Source: Piscicola geometra
Taxonomy: Eukaryota > Annelida > Clitellata > Hirudinida > Piscicolidae
DNA: 64,000 bases
Assembly (NCBI GenBank): GCA_943735955.1
Contig: OX030958.1
Span: 4,133,031 to 4,197,030 of the forward strand
Direction of reading: 5' to 3'
Shown here: in pieces, positions 17,239 to 30,100 of the stretch
Layout: every line of letters starts with the position of its first letter
How positions within the stretch are numbered: the first letter of the stretch is position 1
The notes under the pieces: model-generated
What the model was told of the DNA's origin: nothing
What the model saw: only the letters and a program-made list of their open reading frames with translations
Databases searched by the model: none
Program-made: the position numbers and the translations under genes

Positions 17239-17989
17239 TTTTCAAAATTATGACAATAAGTTTAAAGTTAATATCCTAAAAAGTAAATAAAAATTCTTAT
17301 TTGAATGGAAATATACTTTCGTGAATTGTTTGGCTAAATACAAAGAAATTTAAATGAGCATAAATAAAGTTTATAAATATTAAAAATAATACAATCAATA
17401 GATTTAATTATGAATTAAAAAACAGATTTTTTTCAAAAGTTTTTCATCTCCAATTAAAATTTTTTAGCCATCATAATGAAAATACTTTTTACAAAGTATT
17501 GATAGTATTTTTAAAATTCATTTAAGTTATTTATCAAAAAAAGTACCATTAAAGAAATTTCAAAAGATTTTTACAAAAATCAACTTTAAAATTTAAACCT
17601 ATTTGAAGCAGAATAATAATAATATTAATAATAATAATGAATAAAAAAACAAAACTTATAAAAAAAATTATGATTACTTGGTAAAATAAAAAAAATATTT
17701 CAAAATCTGCATTTCTTTATTTTTGTGAAAATTAGTATTGGCGTTAGTAGAAAAAAAACAAACTCTTATTCGATTGATGTCGGCACATTTTCTTATTTGT
17801 ATTGCATCATTAAGAATTTTTATATATTAATCTTATTATTATCACACAAAAATATTATAAAAGTGATAAGTAACTAGGAGGGAATGCTTTTGAGTTAGCT
17901 TCTACACGCCTTTTGTATTCTCAAAAAGTTTTACCATTCTTTTATTAACACACACAAAAATCTATAAAAACCATAAAATAAATAATTTA
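17239..17989. other. Intergenic interval upstream of PSMC4
   Basis: AT-rich, with poly-A/poly-T runs and no convincing ORF. It should contain the PSMC4 promoter (minus strand, near 17240) and the 3' end of the next minus-strand gene. I can name no regulatory motif with confidence. Confidence 0.5.
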
Positions 17990-20614
17990 TTAATTGAATC
18001 TTGTGTTCTCCAGCATACATTCTTCGTAAGGAGGAGCACTTGGTTCGAGTTTGGTATTCTTATGGCAAGCTTCTTGATGGTGGTGAGAGGGATGAAGGGG
18101 GTGATGAGATGGAGACGAATTAAATGATTCAGAAGAAGACATATTCAAAGAGGATTTTTGTTTGAGAGAAACGTGAGAAGAAAGAGTTAAGTAAGAAAGA
18201 GTAGGTAGATTGTTGGTATTCTTTTTTGCATGGTTTTTGAGAAAGTTTCGTAGGTTTTTGGTGCTTTTATGGTCATTGTTGATGTTTTGAATTCTGGGTA
18301 TGCGCACTTTTTCTTTGTAGTTTTTGTTCAAGTTGATGTAGTTTGATGGAGTTTCGTTGTTCAGGTGTTCACAACGATCAGTGTTTTGTGGCGATTCTAT
18401 CTGGTAGTCTGCAAGCATTGTAAATGATCATGAGCTTATTTTTAACAAAGTTTAGTGAACATTTTATTTTTTTAATGAGCTTTTGAAAAAAATAAAATGA
18501 CAGAAAATTAATAACTTGTTTTATTCAACTCACAAAGCCTCACTCAAAGGTTCATAAATTTACCGGTTTTTGAAAAAAACTACTTTATTTCATTTTTAAA
18601 TAAATTTTGTAAGATTAATTAAAGGAAATTTATATAATTGTTTTATCCATCTTTTGACATATTTTATAGATGGCTATAAAAACGTTAATCTCTATAGAAC
18701 ATTTTTTGTAAAAATTTTTAAAAAATCTATATGTACATGATAAGTGATAAGATTTAGTCTGGTGCATTTTCTTACTTAGGCGTGCCATTTTAAACTGTAA
18801 AAACAGTTTCGCTGACATTAGATTTTATCGAATCGTACTTAAAAATTTATTTGTTTTTTTTTCAATGAACCATTTATGAAATAATGATTTTTTAAATAAG
18901 AATAAAAAAGAATGAACAGTATATAAAATATTTTATTTACTTATCTTTATTTAATTATTTCCTTCTTAAAATTCCTGTTTATAGCATTTTCTTAGAAACT
19001 GTCATAGATTATAGAGTTAATAACAGTTTTTCCAACATTACAGCCTAGCCCATATAGAAAATACAGGTTATACTCCTAGTATAAATGTATGTCGTCTCAT
19101 ACAGCCAAATCTAACCTCAAATTATTAAGTTCGTTATAAAGATATATGATCAATCAACAAATTCTTGTTTGTGAAAGATTCTCAAAAAGGAATTTTTCAA
19201 AAAGCTGTTAAGAATGTGCTTTAGATTGTTCACCATTAATATATTTAAATTTATTTTTCAATTACATTAAATAAAAATTCATTTTAAAATAAATTTTACC
19301 TAATTTTAAAATAATTAATTTGTTTATTTCGAAACACTTGGAAAAACCTAAAATAAAACTTTTTTTTACATAAATAAATGATTACTTATAAAAATTATAA
19401 TAATGTTTTAAAATATTAGAAATAAAAATATTAGAATAAAATGCCTGATTGTTGCTTGCAGCATTCTTTCAGACAATACTTTCTCGCTGGAATCTCACTC
19501 TTTTTCAGCCACTTCCAGCATAAGGGCACCACCGTAAGACCCACTAGAGTAAGTACCATCATGCAAGCCACAGCGATTGTCAACGCCTTGAAAGAACTAC
19601 TTTTCGGTCTAAAAGAACTGATGGTGAATAAGTTAATTGATAAGTGGCTAGATTGTTGAATAAAACTTTAAAAACATAAACTTTTCTCATTACCAAACTA
19701 AATTATTTGTTTAAATAAATTTATTAAGTTGTTCTTAGCGACGGTAATTTTCTTTCCAAGAAGTTTCGGCTACTAGGGTGTATGCAGATCGAACCCACGG
19801 CCTATAGCTATATACCGCAAGTTATTGACCACTCGTCCACCCATTCAAATTATATTTAAAATAATAAAAAAACAAAGCAATTTTAAATAAAATATCTTTA
19901 GAAGCACTCACGTTGTCATAGCAACCCGATCAGTTTCTTGATCGCATCTGAATACATTATATGACTGTTTATAGGTACAGCACAGAAGAAAAGCAGGACC
20001 GGATTGAATGCTGGAGTCATCATCGATCCTCTTTCTAAATCTGTATTCATAATTATGACCAACTTTCTGGTCTTTTTGATGGATTTCGACACTATTATTT
20101 ATTGTGTTTTTTTTGTCTTCTATTTTTTCTTGATTCAAATTCATGTTTAAATCTACCTTATCTTCTTTATAATTAGCGTTGAGAATAGTGACAAGGCAAC
20201 AGCAGAAAGAGACATCTTCAAAGTGGAAACTTATTTTACATAAGTGTGTGAAGGCGTCAAGTCGTTTATTGAAGCAGGCACCCAAATTTGCGTGAAGGTA
20301 TTGCGAACTGTCACGTTTCCCTTCAAAAAGATTTTTATTTTGGTTTACCGAATCGAAAAAATTTGAGATTTTATATATAATGTAATGTGAATAAGTTCTT
20401 TTATTGAATTAATTTCATACCAGAATTCTGACATATCATCTTTTGTTGCAGTTCGCAAGAATAAACTCCTGGAAGGTTCATAAATTTCACCAAATAGAGG
20501 AATGAAATAATATAATCTGTGTGTTTTTGGATACTATGATTCGCTCAAAAAATTTTTTTTTTTACCTAAAGGCACTAGTGGCAAAATTAAAAGAAAACAA
20601 AACTTGGAGTCCAT
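17990..20614 (-). CDS. Small Cys-rich single-pass membrane protein with PSAP motif (Shisa-like candidate)
   Basis: Not firmly recognised. In coding order: 20614-20566 encodes a signal peptide (MDSKFCFLLILPLVPL). 20468-20421 is a short Cys-containing exon, and its joins are not phase-resolved. 20307-19912 holds a Cys-rich ectodomain with SFCCCLV and FLLCC. About 19645-19470 holds the TM helix (ALTIAVACMMVLTLVGLTVV, then PLCWKWLKK). 18407-17990 is the cytoplasmic tail. The last three exons join in one frame (phase 2, then phase 1), with the TM exon ending at an AAGA|GTGAG donor. The tail is Ser/His/Asn-rich and ends EPSAPPYEECMLENTRFN. PSAP is a Tsg101-type motif; the following PPY is one residue short of PPxY. 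Signal peptide, paired CC motifs, TM and Pro-Tyr tail recall Shisa/WBP1/VOPP1-type adaptors, but a roughly 60-residue insert separates the CC pairs. The family call is an inference. Confidence 0.6.
19776..19842 (-). repeat. tRNA-derived SINE head or tRNA pseudogene
   Basis: On the minus strand the ends pair (GGGTG...CACCC). An A-box-like TGGACGAGTGGTCAA and a B-box-like GTGGGTTCGATCTGC sit at tRNA spacing over 67 nt. The anticodon arm is not clean, so a functional tRNA is unlikely. It lies in an intron of the Cys-rich membrane protein gene. Confidence 0.6.
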
Positions 20615-21499
20615 TCTTTCAGGCTTTAAAAACATCCTTCACTTTTTAATAACATGTTCACGATTATTTCAACTGATTTACATAGTTGGAAGCAATCAAA
20701 ACTTTTTATAAAAAGCCTTGCAGGTTGAAACATGCACAGGCTCAAATAGTAGGAATTCTTCCACCCTTGTTGGTATATAATATACCTTTCATTTTATAAG
20801 TTAGAAAGTATATAATATAATCCAAAAAATGCTTGGACTGCACTCACAAAATATTGGGAATATATCTAATTTAAGACTACATGATTTTATTTTAACTTTT
20901 AAAACCAATTTGAAATCAACTAAGTCAACGCATCTAATAATAAGTCAAATAATAAAAAATATCGAGTTTTTCAAAAGACGGTTCAGTAGAATGGAATGTT
21001 GCTTTAACTCTATGAAATTACTCACATTTTTGCTTATCCAGATGTATAAAGTAATACTAATTCTAAATTTTTATTGATTATGAAAAGTATTATTTTCAAA
21101 TGGTAAAATAATATTTAATTTTTTTTTATTGTATCAAGGAAGTTCAACTCAGCAGTTTGCATCAGCCATGTCTAGAATATTGAAAAGCCTAAAAAGACAG
21201 TCAATTTGAAATAAAGCATGAACAATAAACAATAACTAGAAAAATGTAATTTACTATTCCACGCATAGCCTATGCCTACTAGGAGTGGCGATCTGTTTCA
21301 AATCTTGGAGAAGGGGGTTCTATCCAAGGTTCTTAGTATTGGAGTAAAAACCTAGCCCTCTCCTCAAAAGTCCGTCTGATGCGTGCCTTGGTAAGGTTCA
21401 CATTCTTGTACCCGAATGATGGACCCTTTCGAACATACCATTACTTCGTTGTTGGGATTAGATTCTTTAACCATTTTTCTTTAGTAAACTCCTAAGTAT
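20615..21499. other. Intergenic interval with a MITE fragment
   Basis: AT-rich without a credible gene. At about 21282-21370, GTGGCGATCTGTTTCAAATC and the following bases resemble the left half of the inverted-repeat element at 25648-25799, suggesting a second, degenerate copy. Confidence 0.5.
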
Positions 21500-23985
21500 G
21501 GAAATCTCTATTTCATCGATACTGCATACCTAAAACGAGTATTAGATGCAATAGAAATGTATAACGAAGCCACCATTGCGTTGTCAATGTCAAAATCTTC
21601 AACATTACATTTGAAGTTGTTATGGCGAGTCCAAACATTAGGGAGATTATAAAAAATGGGTGATGATGAGAACTTTTCAGATGAAATCAAATTGGTCAGT
21701 TATATTATTTTTATTTTATAAATTAATACTTTGAATTTTAATTTTTATTTCCACGGCTAATGAAAAGATGCCCATTGCTCTTATTCATATGGCAGCATGT
21801 TTGTTGCATCTCCAGTATAAAAGAATAATAAGAAAAGAGTTTGGGATCAGTGTTGTTCCAGTTAACTGTAACTGTAACTGAAATGGTAAATTAACTGAAA
21901 AATATGATTCAGTTAACTGTAACTTTAACTGTAACTGTAATTCAATGCATAACTGTAACTGTAATTCAATACATAACTGTAACTGAAATAGAAACTGAAA
22001 AACAAGAATAATAACTGAATAGTAACTAAAAAATATCTACTTAAAAATGGGAAGAGCTACAAGATAAAACATTGGCGGATGCAAGTTTTTGAGCATTAAT
22101 ATGATTAATTTTTTATTCTTCGATTCCGATTATAAAATTTTTTATAAAATGTTTAAGGTTTATAGCGGCAGAAAACAAGAAAATGCCGTAAGGGCTTACT
22201 TTATTTACGAAGCTTCATGCGACAAAAGCGAATGTCAGGTTTCAGAAGAGGAGGATAATGATAAAGATAAAGTTACCAGCTAACACACCGTAGATGATAA
22301 TTATTCACGTATTTACATTTTTAAATATTATTTACCAAGTGATGAGCATAATTTATAAGCCATTTAAATTATATCAATTAAACAGTCGTAAATATATGCA
22401 ATTTCTATCATTTAGGTTCAGAGAAAATGATTTCTTTGATAAAAGAATATAAGAACAATGTAGAAGATCGAATTCGTAAAGATCTTCACACTGGACATCG
22501 CGTTGTCATTAGCATGGATTGCTGGACTAAGAAGGGTCTTACACTTTCATGTCTCGGAATCTCAGCACCCTTTTATCATCCATCAATGCGTCGTGCAATT
22601 CAGGTTCTGCTAAATGTTCACTCTGTGTCTCACCCACATACAGAAGAAATGTTAGCACTTAAATTATTGAGTACACTAGATTATTAGCTTCTTTTGCGCA
22701 AGACATTTTTTCAGCTCCCGCTTCACAAGCGTATGTAAAGAGGGTGTTTTCGGTGTATGGAGACCTAACTGCAGGGAAAAAAATCGCCTCAGCAAAAATC
22801 TGGAATCGAGACATTTATGAAAACGAACAGCATATATTATGAATAATATATTTATATATCTTTTAAATAATTTGACTTTTAAACATTAATTTTGGCTGTA
22901 TTAAAAATAAAAATTCATTTTTTTCATCTTGAAATAACTGAAACTGGAATAGTAACTGAAAAATTAAAATGTGCCCAACTGTAACTTGAATAGTAACTGA
23001 AAAATCAATTTTTTCCTAACCGTAACTTGAACTTGAACTGAAAAATCTGAACTGGAAAATCACTGTTTGGGATAGAAAAAGAAATAAATAAATAAAAATT
23101 ATTTGAGAAAATTTAATTCCATTTTGTACAGCTAGACCAAGCTGCAGTGCCATTAAGAAAAAAAACAAATGATGATTATTTAGACCTATTATGTTTGTTT
23201 TTATATCGTACAAACTATAATAAAAATTTTATACTATCAAATTATACGAATGGTTTATTTTTGCAGTTGTGGGAATAATTGTCAAAAAAAATATTTCTAA
23301 CATTATTGAGGAATTAATAATAATGAACGAGGAAGAAAATTCAAAAGAGGGTGAATTGTACAAACATTTACAATTACGTCCCACCAGAATAGAAGATTAT
23401 AAAGATGTTTTATTTTATTGGAGCAAACGAAACAATTTCCCAATACTACAAAAAGATGCAAAATTTAAAAAAAGTATATTTTCAAGTTCTATTCCATGTG
23501 AACGGAATTTTTTAACATGTGGTCGTTTAACTTCAGACCCAAGATCATCTTATTTGAAAGCTGAAACTCTTGACGGTTTAACCCGTGTGAAAAGCAATAA
23601 TGACTTGATTGAATTACTTTAAAACAATAAATAACTTCAATACTTTCATTTGAATAATTATTGAAAATTTTAATCGTGTTTTATTATTTTTTCTAAAAGA
23701 AGTATTCTCTGACTTTCAAATAAGACTTTTAAGAAATTTTAGGACTAGCAAATTTGGGATCGGTGACGACGGCAGCGAAAATGAATGGAAAGACAGTTTT
23801 ATTTCGGGAATGGGTCGGGACCGGGTCAAAAAGTTTCGTGAACGGGTCGTGACCGGGAATCGAGTTGCGGGAACAGGAAGGGAATCAAAATTTTGATGGG
23901 CCATCGGAAACGGGACAAGACGAAAAAAATAATTTAGGGAATGGGACGAGACCGGGTATGAAAAATAATCCATGTCCGACCTTTA
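21500..23985 (+). mobile_element. Decayed hAT transposon, host of a nested hAT
   Basis: Transposase fragments lie on both sides of the nested element at 21848-23065. Left: LKRVLDAIEMYNEATIALSM with hAT-like spacing, then IALIHMAACLLHLQYKRIIR up to the insertion point. Right: a remnant from 23085, then the C-terminal dimerisation region in 23269-23622 (YWSKRNNFPIL, SIPCERNFLTCGRL). In-frame stops occur, so it is a pseudogene. The right end (23720-23985) is a G-rich array of GGGAACGGG/GGGACCGGG-like motifs ending CATGTCCGACCTTTA. I did not find a matching left terminus, so the start coordinate is only the first recognisable coding fragment. Confidence 0.75.
21848..23065 (+). mobile_element. Nested hAT transposon, internally deleted
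   Basis: Terminal inverted repeats CAGTGTTGTTCCAGTT (left) and the complement of CAGTGATTTTCCAGTT (right) match at 14 of 16 positions. The 8-bp target duplication TTTGGGAT is perfect (21840-21847 and 23066-23073). Both subterminal regions are arrays of AACTGTAACTG/AACTGAAAAAT motifs. Inside, 22427-22687 encodes a hAT transposase fragment (RVVISMDCWTKKGLTLSCLG), and 22690-22840 a piece of the C-terminal dimerisation region (PASQAYVKRVFSVYGDL). The reading frame is incomplete, so it cannot be autonomous. Confidence 0.9.
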
Positions 23986-24175
23986 GTATATATACGTATG
24001 TACGTATATTTGATGTTGGATAGTTTAATATATATTCTAAATTATCATTTATCATTTAATATTGCATAATATATATCGTATAAAAAAGCAGACAGAAGAA
24101 AAATTATATTTTTACACAAGTTTTTAAAGCAACAATATTTTAAATTAATAATTTTTTTATCAAACCCGGTCAATC

Positions 24176-27100
24176 ATGGTGCATAAAGTAATCTTAGCCT
24201 TCTTATTCGTTGTTTGCCTCCAGACAGGTCAAAAATTTATCCGTATTTTCTATTTTATTGATTAGGTTTCGAAACTATTGTATAATTTTTACATTTATTT
24301 TACTAATTAAATTGTATTCTAATTAGTTTAATTTAGTTTCAAATAAAATAAAACTGAATTTCCGTTATATATTTTTGTTATTAATTATTTTACTTTTTTA
24401 AATGATAATTTGAAATATTTTTTATAATTTTTCTGAACATATAATTTGATTTTGCTGGAAATGGGAAATTAATAAACCATATAGATGATATATAATCATT
24501 ATGCAGTAGGAAATTCAAAAGTAAAACTGTATGAATATCTCTTTAAATATGATAGTTCTTATCATATGCCAAAATTTCACCATCTTTAACTTGAAGTAGA
24601 GGGGGGGGGGGTTGCACAAGATGAAACGATTTGTACATCTAGCCTCAAAGATCACTTGTATACCCAATAACGTAAATTAAAATTTATCCAACTATTATAT
24701 TGAATCTTTGTCAAACTATATAAACTTTAAAATATAAAATAAAGAATTAAGAAATATGCGTTTATTAACTTCAAACATGAACTCTCAAAAATTCCATCAT
24801 GAGCAACTGGGTTCCCAAGATGGAATGATGAAATCATGCTGTATGTCATAAATATGATAATTTAAACTTTTACTAATTATCTATAGAAATACTGATCCTT
24901 CCAAAAATTTTTATTTATTCTGGAATATGTAGTCTTTCAGTTCCTTTTCAAAAGCGTCATCAAATGTCTTTTAAAAACGCTCTAAATTTACTATTTTTTA
25001 AATTTTCTTTTTAAAGTAAAATTTTTGGAATAACATAAGATAAACTCGCTTTACCCAGAGAAATTTATTTCGCACTTCACTTTTAGTTTCAACCATAGCA
25101 TCTACTATTAATCAACTAGTTTACGGTTGTAGGTAATCTGCATGAAGAAGAAAGCAAAAAAGTGCATAATGCAAATGTGTAAAATGCTGATTCACTTTAA
25201 AGAATATCAGTTTAAACATTTTTTTACAAGAAAAACGTCAATTTATAATTTTATATTGTTAGATATCTTTAAAATTAATTTTTCGGATTAGAATGTAAAT
25301 CATATTTCTTTATAAAGTTGAATTTTTCTGAAAATATAAATATAAAACCCTTTCTCTAACCCTAAATTGACGTTTTTTAACAAAAAAACGTTTAATCTGA
25401 CATTCTGCAAAGTAATTCAGTATTTTACACATTTTTATTAGGCACTTTTCTGCTTTTTCTTTCTGCAGTTTACCTACAACCCTAGTTTACAGTCTATTGA
25501 GACTAAAGAAACGAAAGTCTACAAATTTGAGATTTAGCTATAAATAGAACATAATTGTTTCAAAGCTAACGAATACTAACATTTTTTTGATTTACGTAAA
25601 AAGTAAATTTGTTTGTATTAATTTTCAATATGGTTTATGTTTATCAAGGGCGGCGATCTGCTGAAAATCTTTGGGGGTCCTACTCAGCATAAACGGTGAT
25701 CCTGGAGGGTTCTGAGGTCCAAACCATTGAAGTAGACTTCTTCACTACCGAAAAGTGAAGTGGTCTAGACTCCAGGCCCCCCCTCCAGGATCGCCGCCCA
25801 TTATGATTCTGCATGCCCAGTGGAGCAGTAGCACATGTTATAATATTTTGTCAATTTTGCGTTCACTTCGGTAATTAAGTATTGTATATTTATGAAATTG
25901 TGATTACAGTTTGTGTTTTATTATAGCAAATTGACCTATGTTTTATTAAAGCTCACTTACCTGTGTTTTTTATAGCACCTTATCGGTGTTTTATTATAGC
26001 ACCTTATCGGTGTTTTATTAAAGCACCTTATCGGTGTTTTATTACAGCAAATTGACCTGTGTTTTATTATAGCTCATTTTTAACCCCATATAGTAAATAA
26101 ATGGCAAGTAAGGAGAAGTGTGTAGGCTGCAACAGAGTTTGCGGTCGGAACCTGTTAAAATGAAAAGTGCGTGATGGATGTTGCCATTTTGAAATGCGTG
26201 GGCATTTCAGAGACAACATACAAGGAAATTGAACCCTTGGATAATTATTTCTAGACTTGTTATGGATGTACGAAGAAAAATTATGGGTTTATTGGGTTTT
26301 GTTTATATAGGGTTCATGTTGAAGGATAATTTAAAATGAATTTAACATTTTAATGAAAATTTGAATAAAATGATTTGTAGTGACTTGGGAGGGGAAATGG
26401 AAAAAATGTACGAATGTGGTCCGAGAGAAAATAAAAGAGATAGGTAATCTAACAGATAAAAGTCAAAAAGACTTAAAAACGGATGAAATTTTGAATTTCT
26501 TGAAGAAAAAGTTGGTTACAACAAGAGAGAAAATGCAAGAATAGAGATAGGACAGAGAAGGAAACCAATATAATTATATTTAATTTGAAAAAAAGTGATA
26601 AAATGGGATATGATAAATGTAATTGGCAGTGGAATCTGTTGGTCTGCCACTGTTTGTTTTCCTAAGACTACAGTCACAATGGAAAAATCAATGGCCACCA
26701 GAGTCTGTCTTCTTGACGGCTTCAAAGAGTGTAATTGGATTTCAATAGTTCATCAGTCTCAGTAATTTCTTATAGTTTATTATCAACTAATCTTTTGCAA
26801 TTTTTTTGGTGATTCCCTTTGATGTCATAAATGCAAATAGTTACTTTATTTAAGTTTTAATTTACAATTCTTCTTGAAGTAGTTGTTTTGGTAAAATTGT
26901 TTGAAGGAAAAGAACTGTTGGAAATGACCACATACGGATTTAAAACATTGTCAACTAAAACGTAGAAGCGTTAGTGAAAAGATAATTTGTTGAAAAACAG
27001 AGATAAAAATAAGTTTGTAACAGATCATGAGAAAGTACATTAAGATTCCTCAGAGTAAAATCTCATGGATGAATCTTCGAGATTTCTCCAAACTTCTTGT

Positions 27101-30100
27101 TAATTATTCCTATCAATTTTAGATACCTATGATTTAAAATCTGAAAAACTTAAATTTTAATATTTAAAAGTATTTTTAATTAAAACGTAAAAATTAAAAG
27201 AGCTTAATAAAGAACTGAAGATCTGAATGTTTCATTTCAGTCGAACTGTGAAAAATTATGAGACATTTTTCCGGCTTTTCGAGAAATAAATGGTTATTTC
27301 AGGCTTTACGCGAAATGCCTGATTACGCGTTTTGACTATAACATATATATATACTATCCAATGTTTTTGTTGATTGATATATAACGTGAAAGCAGTCATG
27401 AAGCCTAATCAGTAGCCCCAGAAGACGACAATGAAAATCCTGATGGTGCCACTTCATTGAAGCCACAACTACTGAATCCGCAAGAAGAAGAAAAAACAAC
27501 GACGATATAATATGATTTTCTACCGCCGACTTTCATTTTATTATATATAAGATTTGACTGAAATTTACTCCTTAATTACTTCTTATATATATCTATTTAT
27601 TTATATTCAGAGTATTATAGAAAAGATTTAATTCAAATGACCAATTTTTATTTATTTACTTTATATATACATTTATTTATTTATTTCCATTCTAATATAT
27701 AAAAGATGTTTGTATTTATTAATTTATGATATGGGCAAATGGATTTAAATCCGCGCTCATTTTTTAATGCTGTTATTTTAATAGTATTTTTAGATTATAA
27801 ACTATATATAGTCTATTATACTGTATAAAGTCTATATAGATTTATCATCTCCCGAGATGGACGAATGCCAAAGACAGATTTATCAATATCTACAATCTCT
27901 TCCTACGTTTCATCTTAGGCAGCTATGACCATGCTACACATCCATGGTTACAACAGGCTATTTACTCAATTATTAATTATACTACTTGCACATAATGAAA
28001 CTGTAGTGAACCATCTAATTAATATTAATAAAATATAAATTATATTCCTTCGGATGATGATGAAAAAACAGCAAAACGTTATCTTTTAACTTTTTAACTA
28101 TTCTTTTGGAAATTCCTACAAACCCAAGTAGCAGCCGCCAAGAGAAAGTTAAACCCCGGAAGCGGAAGTTACAAACAAAAATTCACAACTTTTCTCTTAC
28201 GATCTGACCGGTTATGGGAAAAAGTATAGGTGTTTTCAAAAGCGTTATTGCTGTTTTGTTTTAACTTTTATAACTGATTCTCCTCCAACAGCTGCTTGCC
28301 AAAACCCAGTGAAACAGAAAAAGTGCGTCATAATAAGTAAGTATCAAATTTACTAATTTTTTCGATTTCATCATTTAAATTTTAAGCAATACATTTTTAA
28401 TAGAGACTTCAGTCTTTAGCAAATAAATCATGGTTAATCGTGCTTTATATTAATATAACTTTATTATATTTTTTTATTAATAAAAATTCGAAAGAAAGAG
28501 CATTATTGTGTTATAAAAGAGAGCCAGAAGCTCGATTTTTTTTGAATAGCTAACTACACGTTATAAGATTCTCCAACGTTCTTACTATTCATAATCTCCA
28601 CCTAGCCTCAAATACATGCTGCCCTAATCAATTACCGTAAAGTACCAATATATTGCCACCCTTTTATATAATTAAAATTAAAAAAAACTAAACGCTCGAA
28701 AATAAAAGTATTTTTTCAACTAATGAAAAAAATTATAAATTGATCTATATTGAAGTTATTTGCTCATAAGTTGTTCTATTCTTAGTCAAATCAAATAGTC
28801 ATAATATTATTAAAATTTAGTTACAATAATTATTATTCTTCGCCATAAATATTACAATAGACATTCTAGTTTTAAAAATTTGTGTCCGGAGTCCGGACTA
28901 AGGGCCTAACAAACAATGAGTTTTTCGAAAAATTATGGTGTCTGAACATTAATGGCGTCAAAAAAATCAATCAATTAATCACTAATTATTTGTATAGCGC
29001 CATTTACTAAGTGAACAAAAGCGCTCTGGTATTTTACGGTATTTGTGACTAGATCTTTATTTGTATTATTATATATAGACTTTATTTTAAAAATTTTCAG
29101 ATAACAAATAATGTTTCGTTTAAAAAAAACAAATTTGCATTTTCAAAGCCATCTGGAAAAGCATTTGAAATTTGTTTGAATTATTCTTATAGTTACAATA
29201 ATCTATTGAAAAATATTTATTCAGATAAATGTGATAAGTTGTCGTGGGACGGCCACACGTTAATCACGTGCACTATGGAAATAAGCATCAGTGGTTTACC
29301 AGAGGTCAAATACGAAATTGCGGATTTGATCGATGATAAAAATGACTTTTTTCCGTGAGTTTTGATTTCTGTTACATTTTTATTATTTTTTCGTGTTTTC
29401 ACACTATCTTTATTTATACAATTTGGTTCCAATTCGAATTTAGAGTGTGCATTAAAACTTAGAGGGCTAAAACTAGTGGGCATTGAAACTTGAAGCATAA
29501 AATCAATCTTTAAACATACATTTATTGAACATCTCTATTACACAAAAGAAAAGACAGTTACATAGACACGTGTTTCAAATACGATACTTTCGGGAATCAG
29601 CTGCGTAATGTGACATTCAACTCTAGGACTAAGGTACTGTCCAGTTGGAATGAATACGCTCCACTAGACGGTTTGTAGTGAATGGTGGAATGCAACACAA
29701 GTTAAATGATTGATACATTCCAGCGAATTCGATTATTGTTTTGAATTTATTTAGATAAATTTTAGTTTTATACATTTAAAAAAACTTTAATAATGATAAT
29801 AAACGTGTTTTCATAGGCAAGATAATATGCAACACTTTCCAAATGAACATGGCTAACGCCGTTCGAACCAAGGAAAATTGCACGTTCAAGGCATCGCGTG
29901 GACCAACCCGTTGCAAGTAAGCTCCTTTGGACTAATTCAAGATTTTCAGATATCGTTCTGATAAATTAAAATTAGTTCTAAAAGATTTATATAAAATATG
30001 TTACAGGCAATGTTTAGAATTATGTCAACCATGTCTAAATTTGTAATAAAATCTATGGAATGCCTAATTCTACCAGTCGTTCCATGGAATTCTTGAAAAT

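Noticed and set aside
24600..24612. Poly-G run as a regulatory site
   Set aside because: A simple homopolymer in a long intron; nothing links it to function.
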